Below are positions 1 to 9,300 of a DNA stretch of 64,000 nt, in pieces. Source of the stretch: Progne subis subis (lineage: Eukaryota; Chordata; Aves; Passeriformes; Hirundinidae); the NCBI GenBank assembly GCA_022316685.1, contig JAKJHU010000625.1, positions 62,001 to 126,000 of the forward strand, given 5' to 3'. The notes beneath the pieces are model-generated. The model searched no databases. It was not told where the DNA came from and worked only from the letters and a program-made list of their open reading frames with translations. The first letter of the stretch is position 1. Each line of letters starts with the position of its first letter. The translations under genes and the position numbers were made by a program.

Positions 1-903
1 ATAACAACAACAAATAAACCAAACCCAAATCACCAAACCAAAAAAACCAAAACTACTCTAGAACCCATTGCACTGCAATATCTCAGCATCACTCTAAGTT
101 CAGAGAACTTATTTGCCATAGCTTTAAAAATCTGTTTGAGTTTTTAAAGCTTGTAGGAAAAAACATACAAAATTCTCAAGTCCAACAGTTAAAACAGCAC
201 TGCCTGTAGAGGACGGTTTCCCCGGGGAAAAAGAGAACCCTGGAAAAATGCCTTGGGAAACCCCGTTATCAGTGCCATAAGCAGAAGGCTTATTCACATG
301 CTCTCTATGCAAATTGTTACTAGCAAGTTCTTGGTTCTCTGTGTTATCATAGGTTCATTTTTGGTGCAGGAATTTTAATATTCCTAATCGCTTTCCCCTA
401 TTGGACCCTTCCCTCAGACCCCACCTTAACTCCCCACCCACACCGGGGTGTATAAGTACCCCTGTCTGACCCCAAACCCCGCCTTTGGCATTTTGCCTTT
501 TGCCCTTTGTTACTGCCTTGATCCAGTTTGGTCCAATACAGTGGACGCCTTATTGTTTCTTATTTTGGTATTATTAAATTTACTTTTTGGACAACGTGAT
601 CAAAGCTCTCTCTCTCTCTCTCTCCATTAAGTCACCATCAGGCAGAGTCCCAAGGAAACTCAAAAGGGGTCTGATCATCTGGGCTTAGACTCCAGGGAGT
701 TTCAACTGCCATTTAAAAGGTAAATCCATGGAAACAATAACTGTGAGGTAGTCATATTTTAACATCCTTGTCACATTTTCTTTTCCTCCTTTGTCTATGG
801 GCTTCTTTGATTTTCCCTACATTATCTGTGATGTAGCATACAAGCAATTCCTCCTCTAACTGAAGAGCTTTAAATATTATCTGATGCTGTCCAGCTAGGG
901 ACC
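1..903. other. Intergenic stretch with a possible old LTR fragment
   Basis: No gene is seen. The first 60 bases are A-rich and low in complexity. Between about 330 and 660 the composition looks like a degraded LTR: a pyrimidine-rich stretch, a TATA-like GTATAAGTA near 450, then an AT-rich stretch (ATTATTAAATTT) that could hold a decayed poly(A) signal. No TG/CA ends or target duplication could be found, so the LTR reading is weak. Confidence 0.3.
606..624. repeat. (CT)n microsatellite
   Basis: A short uninterrupted run of CT dinucleotides lies just downstream of the LTR-like AT-rich stretch. Confidence 0.8.
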
Positions 904-1487
904 TGTGTTGGTTTTGGCTGGGGTAGAGTTAATTTTCTTCATAGTAGCTAGTATGAAGCTATGTTTTGGATTTGTGATCAAAACAGTGTTGATAATTCAG
1001 GGATATATTTGTTATTGATGAGTAGTGCTTACACAGAGTTCAAGGTCTTTTCTGCCTCTAGTATCGCCCTGCCAGTGGGAGTGCACAAGAAGTTGGGAGG
1101 GGACACAGCCAGGACAGCTGACCCCAGCTGACCAAAGGGATATTCCATACCGTATGATGTCATGCTCAGCAGATAAAGCTGGGAGAAGAAGGAGGAAGGG
1201 GGGACGTTCAGAAGGATGGTGTTCTGTATTCCCAAGTCACCATTGCACATGATGGAGTCCTGCTTTCCTGGGGATAGCTGAACACCTGCCTGCCCATGGG
1301 AAATGGTGAATGAATTCCTTGTTTTGCTTTGCTTGTGTACATGGCTTTTCTTTCCCTATTAAACTGTCTTTATCTCAACTGATGGGTTTTTGCATTTTCA
1401 CCCTTCTAATTGAACCCCTCATTCCAGGGGAAAGTGAGCCAACAGCTGTGTGGTACTTGGTTGGTCAACTGGGATTAAACCACAACA
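904..1487 (+). mobile_element. Solo LTR, avian ERVL-type (TGTGNTGG family), copy 1
   Basis: This is a 584-bp element starting TGTGTTGGTTTTGGCTGG and ending ACCACAACA, with TG/CA ends. The same sequence family recurs at 14785-15255 and 35364-35700. It has an AT-rich promoter-like segment (GATAAAGCTGG near 1172) and an ATTAAA poly(A)-like signal near 1358. No internal retroviral sequence adjoins it, so it reads as a solo LTR. The flanking bases do not form a clear direct repeat. Assignment to the abundant avian ERVL-type LTRs rests on recognising the sequence. Confidence 0.8.
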
Positions 1488-1671
1488 GTCCTTTCTGATA
1501 CCACATGTGGGGCTTGAAGGGTTTGTGATAATGACTGATTGACTAGGATATGCTAGATCAAATTCATAGCTGTTATTGCTGTTTAGCTATTAATAGACAG
1601 GCTCATGTGCTTGCCGTGGTACTTGTTTGCCTCACTATATATTAGTCTACTGCTCATTAGCGGATGCTTTT

Positions 1672-1775
1672 TCATAGAATTATATAAACATTTAAGTCAG
1701 AAAAGACTTCAAAGATCATCGAGTCCAACCATTAACCTAACACTGCCCCGTCCACCACTAAACCATGTCCTTAAG
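1672..1775 (-). mobile_element. CR1 LINE, 3' end (segment 1 of 3)
   Basis: This is the 3' terminus of a CR1 retrotransposon in antisense. The + strand begins TCATAGAAT, the reverse complement of the CR1 terminal repeat unit, and continues into the conserved 3' UTR. It is cut at 1775 by a solo LTR; the same CR1 resumes after the duplicated CTTAAG at 2191-2196. Confidence 0.9.
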
Positions 1776-2190
1776 TGTTGCAGACAGGTAGAGATATAAA
1801 AGAAAGTTCTTATAAAATATAGTTTAGGCCCTGCTACTCTAGCTAAGCTAGCAGTAGCTTGTAAATTCCCATAAGGACGAATCATAAGAATGAAGGCAGT
1901 TAATACAACAGCCTATTCTAGTAAGAAAAATAAGTTTGCACCTGCATAAACAGTAGATCTGTCCCATGAGAATCCACAAAGAAATACGTAGACTCCTGAG
2001 TAAAAGAAAGAGTCTTAGCATGTACACACAAAAACACCTTTTAACCAATGAATTGAGTGGCAAGAAAACTACTAGCCAATCGGAGTTGAACACGAGGTCT
2101 GTGAAAACTGCATAAAAATGAGTTATGTGAATAAAGAATTGGCTTTTCCTTCATGAAGGAACTGAGTCCCGACTGCTTATTACTGCAACA
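1776..2190 (+). mobile_element. Solo LTR inserted in CR1, 6-bp TSD CTTAAG
   Basis: This 415-bp LTR begins TGTTGCAG and ends CTGCAACA, giving imperfect terminal inverted repeats. It is flanked by a perfect 6-bp direct repeat, CTTAAG, at 1770-1775 and 2191-2196. AATAAA near 2132 sets the + orientation. A 6-bp duplication is typical of alpha- and beta-like (class II) retroviral integration. Because it interrupts the CR1 exactly, it is younger than the CR1. Confidence 0.9.
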
Positions 2191-2196
2191 CTTAAG

Positions 2197-3656
2197 TGCC
2201 ACATTCACATGGCTTTTAAATACCTCCAGGGATGGGGACTCAACCACTTCCCTGGGCAGCCTCTTCCAATGCTTGACCACCCTTTCAGTGAAGAAATTTT
2301 TTCTAATATTCAATCTAAACCTCCCCTGGCACAACTTGAGGCCATTTCCTCTTGTCCTATCCCTTGTTACGTGAGACAAGAGATCAACTCCCACCTTGCT
2401 ACAGCCTCCTTTCAGGTAGTTGTAGAGAGCAATAAGGTCTCTCCTGAGACTCCTTTTCTCCAGGCCAAACACCCCCAGCCCCCTCAGCCACTCCTCATAA
2501 GACTTGTGCTCCAGTCCCTTCACCAGCTACGTTACCCTTCTCTGGACACACTCCAGCACCTCAATGTCTTTCTTGTAGTGAAGGGCCCAAAACTGAACAC
2601 AGGATTCAAGGTATGGCCTCACCAGTGCCGAGTACGGGGGGATGATTGCTTCCCTGGTCCTGCTTCCCGCACTATTTCTGATACAAGCCAGGATGCCATG
2701 GGCCTTTCTTGGCCACCTGGGCACATGCTGGCTGACGTTCAGCTGGCTGCCAACCAGCAGCCCCAGGGCCTTTTCTGCCAAACAACTTTCCAGCCACTCT
2801 TCCCCAAGCCTGTAGCGCTGTGGGGGGTTGTTGTGACCCAAGTGCAGGACCCAGCACTTGGCCTTGTTGAACTGAATACCATTGGTCTTGGCCCATCAAT
2901 CCAGCCTGTTCAAATCCCTCTGCAGAGCCTTCCCACCCAACTTGGCGTCATCTGCAAACTTACTGAGGGTGCACTCGATCCCCTCATCCAGATCATCCAT
3001 AAAGATATTAAACAGGACTGGACCCCATACTGAGCCCTGGAGAACACAACTAATGACTGGCCACCAGCTGGATGTAAATCCATTCACCACCACTCTCTGG
3101 GCTTAACCATCCAGCCAGTTTTTTACCCAGCAAAAGAGTGCACTCGTCCGAGCCATTGAGCAGCCAGTTTCTCCAGGAGAATGCTGTGGGAAACAGTGTT
3201 AGAAGCTTTACTAAAGTTTAGATAGACAACATCCACAGCCTTTCCCTCATCAACTGAGCGGGTCACTCTGTCAAAGAAGGGACCAGGCTATTCAAGCCTT
3301 TCATAAACCAATGCTGACTGGACCTGATCACCTGGTTGCATCTGACATGGTGGCACTCAAGATGATCTGCTCTATAGCCTTCCCCAGAAGCAAGGTAAGA
3401 CTGACAGGCCTGTAGTTCCCTGGATCCTCCTTCTGGCCCTTCTTGTAGATGGGCATCACATTTGCTAACCTCCAGTCAATTGGGACCTCCCCGTATAGCC
3501 AGGACTGCTGGTAAATGGTTGAAAGTGGCTTGGCGAGCTCTTCTGCCAGCTCTCTCAGTACCCTTGGGTGGAGCCCATCTGGCCCCATAGACAAGTAGTG
3601 TAGCAGGTCACTGACCATTTCCCCTTGGACTATGGTGGCTTCATTCTGCTACTCAT
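2197..3656 (-). pseudogene. CR1 LINE, reverse transcriptase part of ORF2 (segment 2 of 3), degraded
   Basis: This is antisense CR1 ORF2. On the minus strand, 3618-3328 encodes the RT fingers region (the GNYRPVSL block, preceded by a NVMPIYKKG-like segment). Minus 3093-2896 encodes the palm, with a [13 protein letters not shown] block and the catalytic FADD box. Minus 2841-2527 encodes the conserved C-terminal tail. Stops and frameshifts separate the pieces, so no full ORF2 survives. The next CR1 bases upstream lie at 11676, on the far side of ERV1, whose insertion split this element. A 274-codon + strand reading across 2209-3033 is antisense to RT and is not a gene. Confidence 0.9.
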
Positions 3657-3662
3657 CCCTGT

Positions 3663-3955
3663 TGTGGGAGATTAGGGACAGGCGGTCGGAAGATATCGCG
3701 TTGTACGGGCAGACAGAACCCCTCCCTCAATACTTAGTTGGTTAGTGTCCTTGATAAGGTAAGCAACACCTAACTTGTAACGTAAGCAGACGGATGTGAT
3801 GTAGCAAACAGAGGTTTTATAACTCCATGTAACCAGTTAATAAACGCCATTAGCCGTCCACCACACTGGTGTCTGTGAGCTGGTGGTCCGAGCAGCCTGG
3901 GTGTGGCTGCCGTGTCGTTCCCGAACCAGGTCGCTACGCCTCAGCGGAGGCAGCA
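3663..3955 (+). repeat. ERV1 5' LTR
   Basis: This 293-bp LTR begins TGTGGGAGATT and ends GGCAGCA. TTTATAA at 3816-3822 is the likely TATA box and AATAAA at 3839-3844 is the poly(A) signal. The spacing is short, which suggests a brief R region. It matches the 3' LTR apart from two transitions. Confidence 0.95.
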
Positions 3956-3957
3956 AG

Positions 3958-3971
3958 TGGTGCCGAAACCC
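3958..3971 (+). promoter_or_regulatory. ERV1 primer binding site, tRNA-Phe type
   Basis: TGGTGCCGAAACCC begins 2 nt after the 5' LTR and complements the 3' end of tRNA-Phe over 14 bases. The match resumes after two extra C residues. This is where minus-strand DNA synthesis would be primed. Confidence 0.8.
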
Positions 3972-4072
3972 CCGGGAGTCGCCCGGGAGATTGGGAATCA
4001 CCTGGACGGGTGAACGACGGCCGAGCGGCGGGCCAGCTCGGCGGGAGGGACGCCTCCGGACCCACGCAGAGG

Positions 4073-6356
4073 ATGGAAGCTCTCGTGAAGGTCGTATCTC
4101 AGATTCATAAGCAGTGGGGAATTGATTGTAAAGCAAAAGATTTTACCCTCGCAGTGACGAGGCTTTTGCAACTTAGTATTATTGATAGACCGGTGGATAT
4201 CCTCCACCCAGATGTTTGGGATCAATGCACTAAGGCTCTTGCTGAAGACACAATGTCTTCTGGCTCAGGGAAAAATCTTAAGGCATGGGGGAGGGTTGTG
4301 GAAGCTTTACAGAAGGCTCTGCATGAGCAAGAAACATGGAAAGCTGCCCGAAATTGTTTAAAGATTTCTCCTCAATTGGGTATCGCAGCAGCGACGCAAA
4401 CTTTCTCAGAGGGAACTGTTGTTGAGAATTTTCAGAGTGTAAAAGAATGCAGTCTGAAAATTAGTGATAATGTGCAGAGTGTTGATGGGGTTAGTTCTGC
4501 GGAGTGCAGAGGCTCGGAGGAGCAAGAGCTCGTTTCAGAGCCTCTAAATTCAAGGTCACTCGCTGAGGCGATAAAAGAGATGCAGTCATTTTACAACAAT
4601 CTAGCTGAAGAAGCTAGGAATGCTGGAAAAGCGGGGGAGGGACCCCCACCTTATGCGCCTCAAGATAGCGCTGAATCCGAGAGGGAAAGCAGGACAGAAA
4701 ACAAAGAAGGTCATTTAGATAGTGGGCTCCTTGCCAATGAAAACGAAGAGAGCTTGTTAGCTAACGAGGGGGCACGCGAGCAGAAAAAGGGAAAAGAGCT
4801 CAAAGAGATAACTGAAGCTAATCTTTGCCAAAAAGCACGTTTTTCTAAGGCGAGAAGCTCCCACAGCAGGAGGTGGGAGGAGTGCAGGTGCAAGGGCCGG
4901 CCCAGCCCTGAGAGAAAGGGGCAGGGGCCCAGAGGGAAGGGACGGCCCAGCCCTGAGGGAAAGGGGCGGGGTCGGAGCCTGACCAAAAGGCTCCGGAGCC
5001 CAGAAGCAGCCAGTCAGTCGACTTCCGGCTCTGAATCGGACTCTAGCTGGGACGGGGACAGCCAGTCCTCTGCTGCCGGCTCTGGCTCCGGCTCCGACAG
5101 AGAAGTAACAGTATACAAAATCAGTAACAACAATGTTTCTGCTCGGGTTGAGGGGAAGTCAGAAAAAGAACGAACTCCTCTCACAGACTGGAGGAAAATA
5201 AAAATTGCCTGTGCCGACTGGGGTCCATCGGCCACACTGGCTTTCCCAGTCCGAGTGGGGGGGGGCAGGCGGAAACCAGAGAACGTACTCACCGGTAAAT
5301 CCTAAGGATGTACAAGCAATTGTTAAAGCAATCACTGACAGAGGGATCAATTCAGCTATGGTTTCTACTCTCATTGATAGTGTTTTTGGAGGAGATGACA
5401 TGCTCCCATTTGACATAAAGCAAACCTGCAGATTGATTTTTGATGGGGCAGGGATGATAGTTTTTAAACAAGAGTGGGAGGACAATTGTGCAAAGGAACT
5501 AGCTTTGGTCACTGGTGCAGATCATCCGCTACACGGCTCCAGCCTGCAGCGGCTCATGGGCACAGACCCAACCATGATCACCCCCCAGGCACAAGCCGAG
5601 GGCCTACGGGCCCACGAGGTCATGACAACTACCCGTGCTGCCAGGGAAGCCATCCGCTCTGCTTCCATGGTCATTGCTAAACCATCATCATGGTCCACAA
5701 TAAAGCAAAATGAGAGTGAAAGTTTTGCACAATTCGTAGATCGGCTCCAAGCAGCACTTGACTCCTCAGCTTTGCCTTCAGAGGCAAAGGGTCCTGTGTT
5801 AGCAGAGTGCCTGCGCCAACAATGCAATTCAGCCACCAAGGACATTTTACGGTCTTTACCACTCGGGTCCAGCATCGCAGACATGATCAGGCATGTTGCA
5901 AAAGAGGAGCGTTTTGCCCCAATTCAGGCAGCCGTCCATGCCGCAATAACGAGTGTAATGGCATGTTTTAAATGTGGCAGGGCAGGTCACGCTGCAATGG
6001 ACTGCCCCCAGTTAAGGCACCCTTCAACACCGGTTCCCCCACGCCAGTTGCGACTTAGGGGGCCATGCTGGGCATGTGGAAGGAAGGGGCATCTTGCCAA
6101 AGAATGTAAGTCTAAGAACCAGGGAAACGGGAGGGGGAGAGGGCAACAGGGCCGCACACAGCTCTCTCCCACTTGGGACGTGAAGCGGCCCAGCTATGCG
6201 AACCCAAAATGGGGTGAGGCACTCCCGAACCCTTTTCCCCCACGAGAAGCTACCAACTTTATGGCACAACCAGCGACCCAGCCGTATCTGTCCCTGTCCC
6301 TGGAACAGCAAGAACCAACCCCTGGGGACCAGACCCCTGGGTGGCCTTGGCAGTGA
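4073..6356 (+). pseudogene. gag: ERV1 gag (matrix, late domain, capsid, nucleocapsid), one frameshift
   Basis: The start is taken at the ATG at 4073, which opens MEALVKV, an alpharetrovirus-like matrix N-terminus. The same frame is open back to 3869, but that part lies in the LTR and leader. A PPPY late domain is encoded at 4643-4654. A long Arg/Lys-, Gly- and Ser-rich linker with two GRPSPE-type repeats follows (about 4880-5100). The first frame stops at 5305. Capsid and nucleocapsid lie in the +1 frame from about 5260 to the stop at 6354-6356. The switch falls at a run of nine G near 5257-5265, so a single-base indel is the simplest cause. Capsid has a major homology region (ESFAQFVDRL). 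Nucleocapsid has two CCHC knuckles, CFKCGRAGHAAMDC and CWACGRKGHLAKEC. Confidence 0.9.
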
Positions 6357-6703
6357 AGTGTGACAACCCACCAGTAATATGGGGGATCTGTACTCGCTAT
6401 GATGTTTTAAATGACATTGCCATCAGTGTCCCCTTTCTGATCGATACCGGCGCAGACGTTACTGTTGTTTCTGAGACAAATTGGCCCCCACACTGGAAAT
6501 TACAAGATGCACCCATGGTAGGTGGGGTCGGGGGATTGAGCCGAGCTCGCAAGAGTGCCCAATTAATAGCAATTACACTCCACACTGAAAAAGGACCAGA
6601 AAAAACCATCACCCTTTTTCCATATGTCATGTCAGGAGTCCCACATTTGCTGGGGAGAGACGCGTTAGCCCTTTTAAAAGCCAGGGTGACAAATTTACCA
6701 TAA
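6218..6703 (+). CDS. pro: ERV1 protease (pro frame)
   Basis: This is an aspartic protease reading frame in the -1 frame relative to the capsid-nucleocapsid part of gag. It is open from just after a stop at 6215-6217 to the TAA at 6701-6703, and overlaps the end of gag by about 140 bases. The catalytic segment is LIDTGADVTVV (DTGA box, near 6449); a second conserved block, HLLGRDAL, lies near the end. There is no dUTPase domain. Expression would need -1 frameshifting from gag. I could not point to a canonical slippery heptamer in the gag/pro overlap, so the entry point is unknown. The separate pro frame is a betaretrovirus-like arrangement. Confidence 0.85.
   Translation, partial: GTPEPFSPTRSYQLYGTTSDPAVSVPVPGTARTNPWGPDPWVALAVKCDNPPVIWGICTRYDVLNDIAISVPFLIDTGADVTVVSETNWPPHWKLQDAPMVGGVGGLSRARKSAQLIAITLHTEKGPEKTITLFPYVMSGVPHLLGRDALALLKARVTNLP
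6691..6697 (+). promoter_or_regulatory. Pro/pol -1 ribosomal frameshift heptamer AAATTTA
   Basis: A AAT TTA sits in the zero frame of pro, two codons before its TAA, and is a canonical X XXY YYZ slippery site. A -1 slip here enters the pol frame, which is open from this point. The same heptamer is used at the gag/pol junction of Rous sarcoma virus (established knowledge). A G-rich stretch follows the stop. No pseudoknot was worked out. Confidence 0.8.
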
Positions 6704-9300
6704 GGGCCACTGCAGCATTCCCACCCCCACCGATCAAGCTGACGTGGAAGTCATCTGACCCAGTGTGGGTTGAGCAGTGGCCCCTGTCAAAGCCTCGAAT
6801 AGATGCTCTTCTTAAGCTAGTTGATCGTGAATTGCAGAAAGGTCATGTCGAGCCTTCCACCAGCCCATGGAACACCCCGGTTTTTGTGATACCCAAACGG
6901 AGCGGCGAAGGGTTTCGCCTCCTCCATGATCTGCGTGAGGTAAATAAGAAAATTCAACCAATGGGCCCCGTGCAAACCTCGCTGCCCATGAGCTCAATGA
7001 TACCAAAAGGGCAGCCTTGTGCAGTGCTTGACATTAAAGACTGTTTCTTTTCCATACCCCTGCATGATGAAGACAAAGAGCGGTTTGCCTTTTCCATCGT
7101 CTTCCCAAACAGCCAGCGTCCTAACCTGCGCTTCCAGTGGAAGGTACTGCCCCAAGGAATGGTCAACTCGCCCACCATCTGTCAGATCACGGTGGACCGA
7201 GCACTGGAGCCAGTCCGACGCAGTGACCCAACCGTGACCATTGTCCAGTACATGGATGACATCCTGATTGCCGCACCATCAGCGAGCCAGGTAGACCGGG
7301 CAGTGTCAACAGTCTCAGAGACCTTAAAAACAAATGGCTTTGAAATTGCAAGCGCAAAAATAAAAAAGGGACCATGTGTAACCTTTTTAGGAGTGGGGAT
7401 TTCAAGCTCCTACATAACCCCTCCTCAGATAAAAATCCACCGAGACATTGAGACGCTCCATGACATGCAGCAATTGGTAGGATCTCTACAGTGGCTCCGC
7501 AACATTGTCCTGATTCCTCCCGAGGTCATGGACCCCTTGAATGACCTTTTGAAAGGGAAAAACTCATGGGAGCAGAAAACACTGACACCAGAAGCAACAC
7601 GCTCGCTTGATTTTATCGAACAGCAAATGTCAAGGAGCACACTCACCAGATGGGATGCAAGCGCACCAATTGACTTATACGTCCACTTTACGAAGAAAGG
7701 AGGAGTAGGAGCGCTGGCCCAAGGGCCACCCGACAAAGCTCAACCGATACTGTGGGTGGTCTTGGGGAAACCATCACGTGCATTTTCCCCAGGAGTTGAG
7801 TGTCTTGGCAACCTCATCATGAAAGGCAGGAAACTTGCCCTGAAGCACTTAGGCGCTGAACCCACCAAGATATACTTGCCCTTCCGCAAGCAGCTTTCTG
7901 CGCAATCGCCAACAATATCAGAACATCTAGCCATTGCCCTCACTGGTTTTGGAGGAGAGATTCGCTATGCAGCAAAACCCCCTTGGACTCAGTTGCTTGC
8001 AATCGTCGACATCGATCTCCCGCCAAAAATCGTCGACCGACCGCAGCCAGGACCGACGATCTTCACAGACGCATCTTCGCTAACCTCAACGGCAGCAGCA
8101 GTGTGGCAGTCAGAAGAACAGTGGCAATGCATCAAAACAACTGACCCCACGCTTTCAGTTCAACAACTCGAAGCAGCTGCCGTTGTACTAGCGTGTGGAC
8201 TGTTCCCTGAACAGCACCTCAACATCGTAACTGACTCTATATTCGTGGCCAGGCTCTGCCTAGCCATGTCAGGGCCCGGCGTGGCAGTGTCCACAGTGGC
8301 CATGATACTTGAAGAAGCACTCTTTTCGCGAAAAGGCACCATATCTGTCATCCACGTTAATAGCCACAATCCAGTCAAAGGATTCTTTCAAATCGGCAAC
8401 GACAAGGCAGACACCGCTGCAAAAGGACTGTGGACACTGAGAGATGCCCGTCAGCTACACGAGTCTCTTCACATCGGAGCTAAAGCACTAGCGAAAAAAT
8501 GTGGGATTTCAACCGCCGACGCGAAACACGTTGTGGCCACATGCCCTCACTGCCAAAAATCACCGCTGTGGTCCAGCGGAGTCAACCCCAGAGGCCTCAA
8601 AGCCTCAGAAATATGGCAAACAGACTTTACACTGTGTCAGTTGCTAAAACCCCGAGCATGGCTTGCAGTGACTGTAGATACATATAGTGGAGTGATTGTA
8701 GCCACACAACACCCAAAAACTGACTCCAAGGCAACCATTCAGCATTGGCTGACAGCCATGGCGTGGCTGGGCATCCCGAAGCAAATGAAAACAGACAATG
8801 GCCCAAATTTTGTCTCAAAATCAACTCAAGCATTTGTCGCTAAATGGGGAATCACTTTAGTACACGGCATTCCGTACAATAGCACCGGGCAGGCCATCGT
8901 TGAGCGAGCAAATCAAACCCTGAAAGCCAAATTAGAAGTACTAGCAAAAACAGAAGGCTTTACAAGTTCCATTCCCTCAGGAGACCAGGCACGTATGCTA
9001 GCAACCGCTCTGTTAGCACTCAATCAGTTCTCTAGGGGGGATGAGAAAACCAGCCCGGCCCAGAGACACTGGGCCACCCGAGCACTAGAGGAAGGCCGGC
9101 ACGTTGTAGTTAAAAATGAACTAGGAGAGTGGGAACAGGGCTGGAGACTAGTGCTCGCGGGGCGAGGGTACGCAGCTGTTAAAAAAGATGGTAAAGTTAA
9201 ATGGTGTCCACTTAAGTCAATCAAACCAGACCTTCAGAATAGAACTAATGAAAACCGTGAGGTCTCATTTGCAGGATTGGATCATTGGACGCCCCCGTAA
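6692..9300 (+). CDS. pol: ERV1 pol (reverse transcriptase, RNase H, integrase), intact
   Basis: The frame is open from the frameshift heptamer to the TAA ending at 9300. The first in-frame ATG is 6763, about 845 codons from the end, but entry is expected by frameshifting. RT: the early block after WVEQWPL, then YMDD at 7249-7260. RNase H: IFTDASS near 8059, later catalytic blocks and a DKADTAA segment. Integrase: an N-terminal zinc site (LHESLH, then CPHC), catalytic D in WQTDFT, D in KTDNGPNF and E in AIVERANQ, and a basic/aromatic C-terminal domain. The sequence is closest in style to alpha- and betaretroviruses. No internal stop is seen. It overlaps env by 113 bases. Confidence 0.95.

Noticed and set aside
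904..1487. Target-site duplication for the first ERVL-type LTR
   Set aside because: Flanks GGACC and GTCCT do not match; no duplication claimed.
2209..3033. 274-codon + strand open frame
   Set aside because: It is antisense to the CR1 reverse transcriptase, whose conserved blocks read on the minus strand; it has no independent signals.
3869..4072. N-terminal extension of ERV1 gag from an ATG at 3869
   Set aside because: It lies in the LTR, primer site and leader. The conserved matrix start is the ATG at 4073.
5205..5260. ATG at 5205 as the start of a separate capsid gene
   Set aside because: This part of the frame overlaps gag in the other frame; the capsid continues gag after a homopolymer indel and needs no start of its own.
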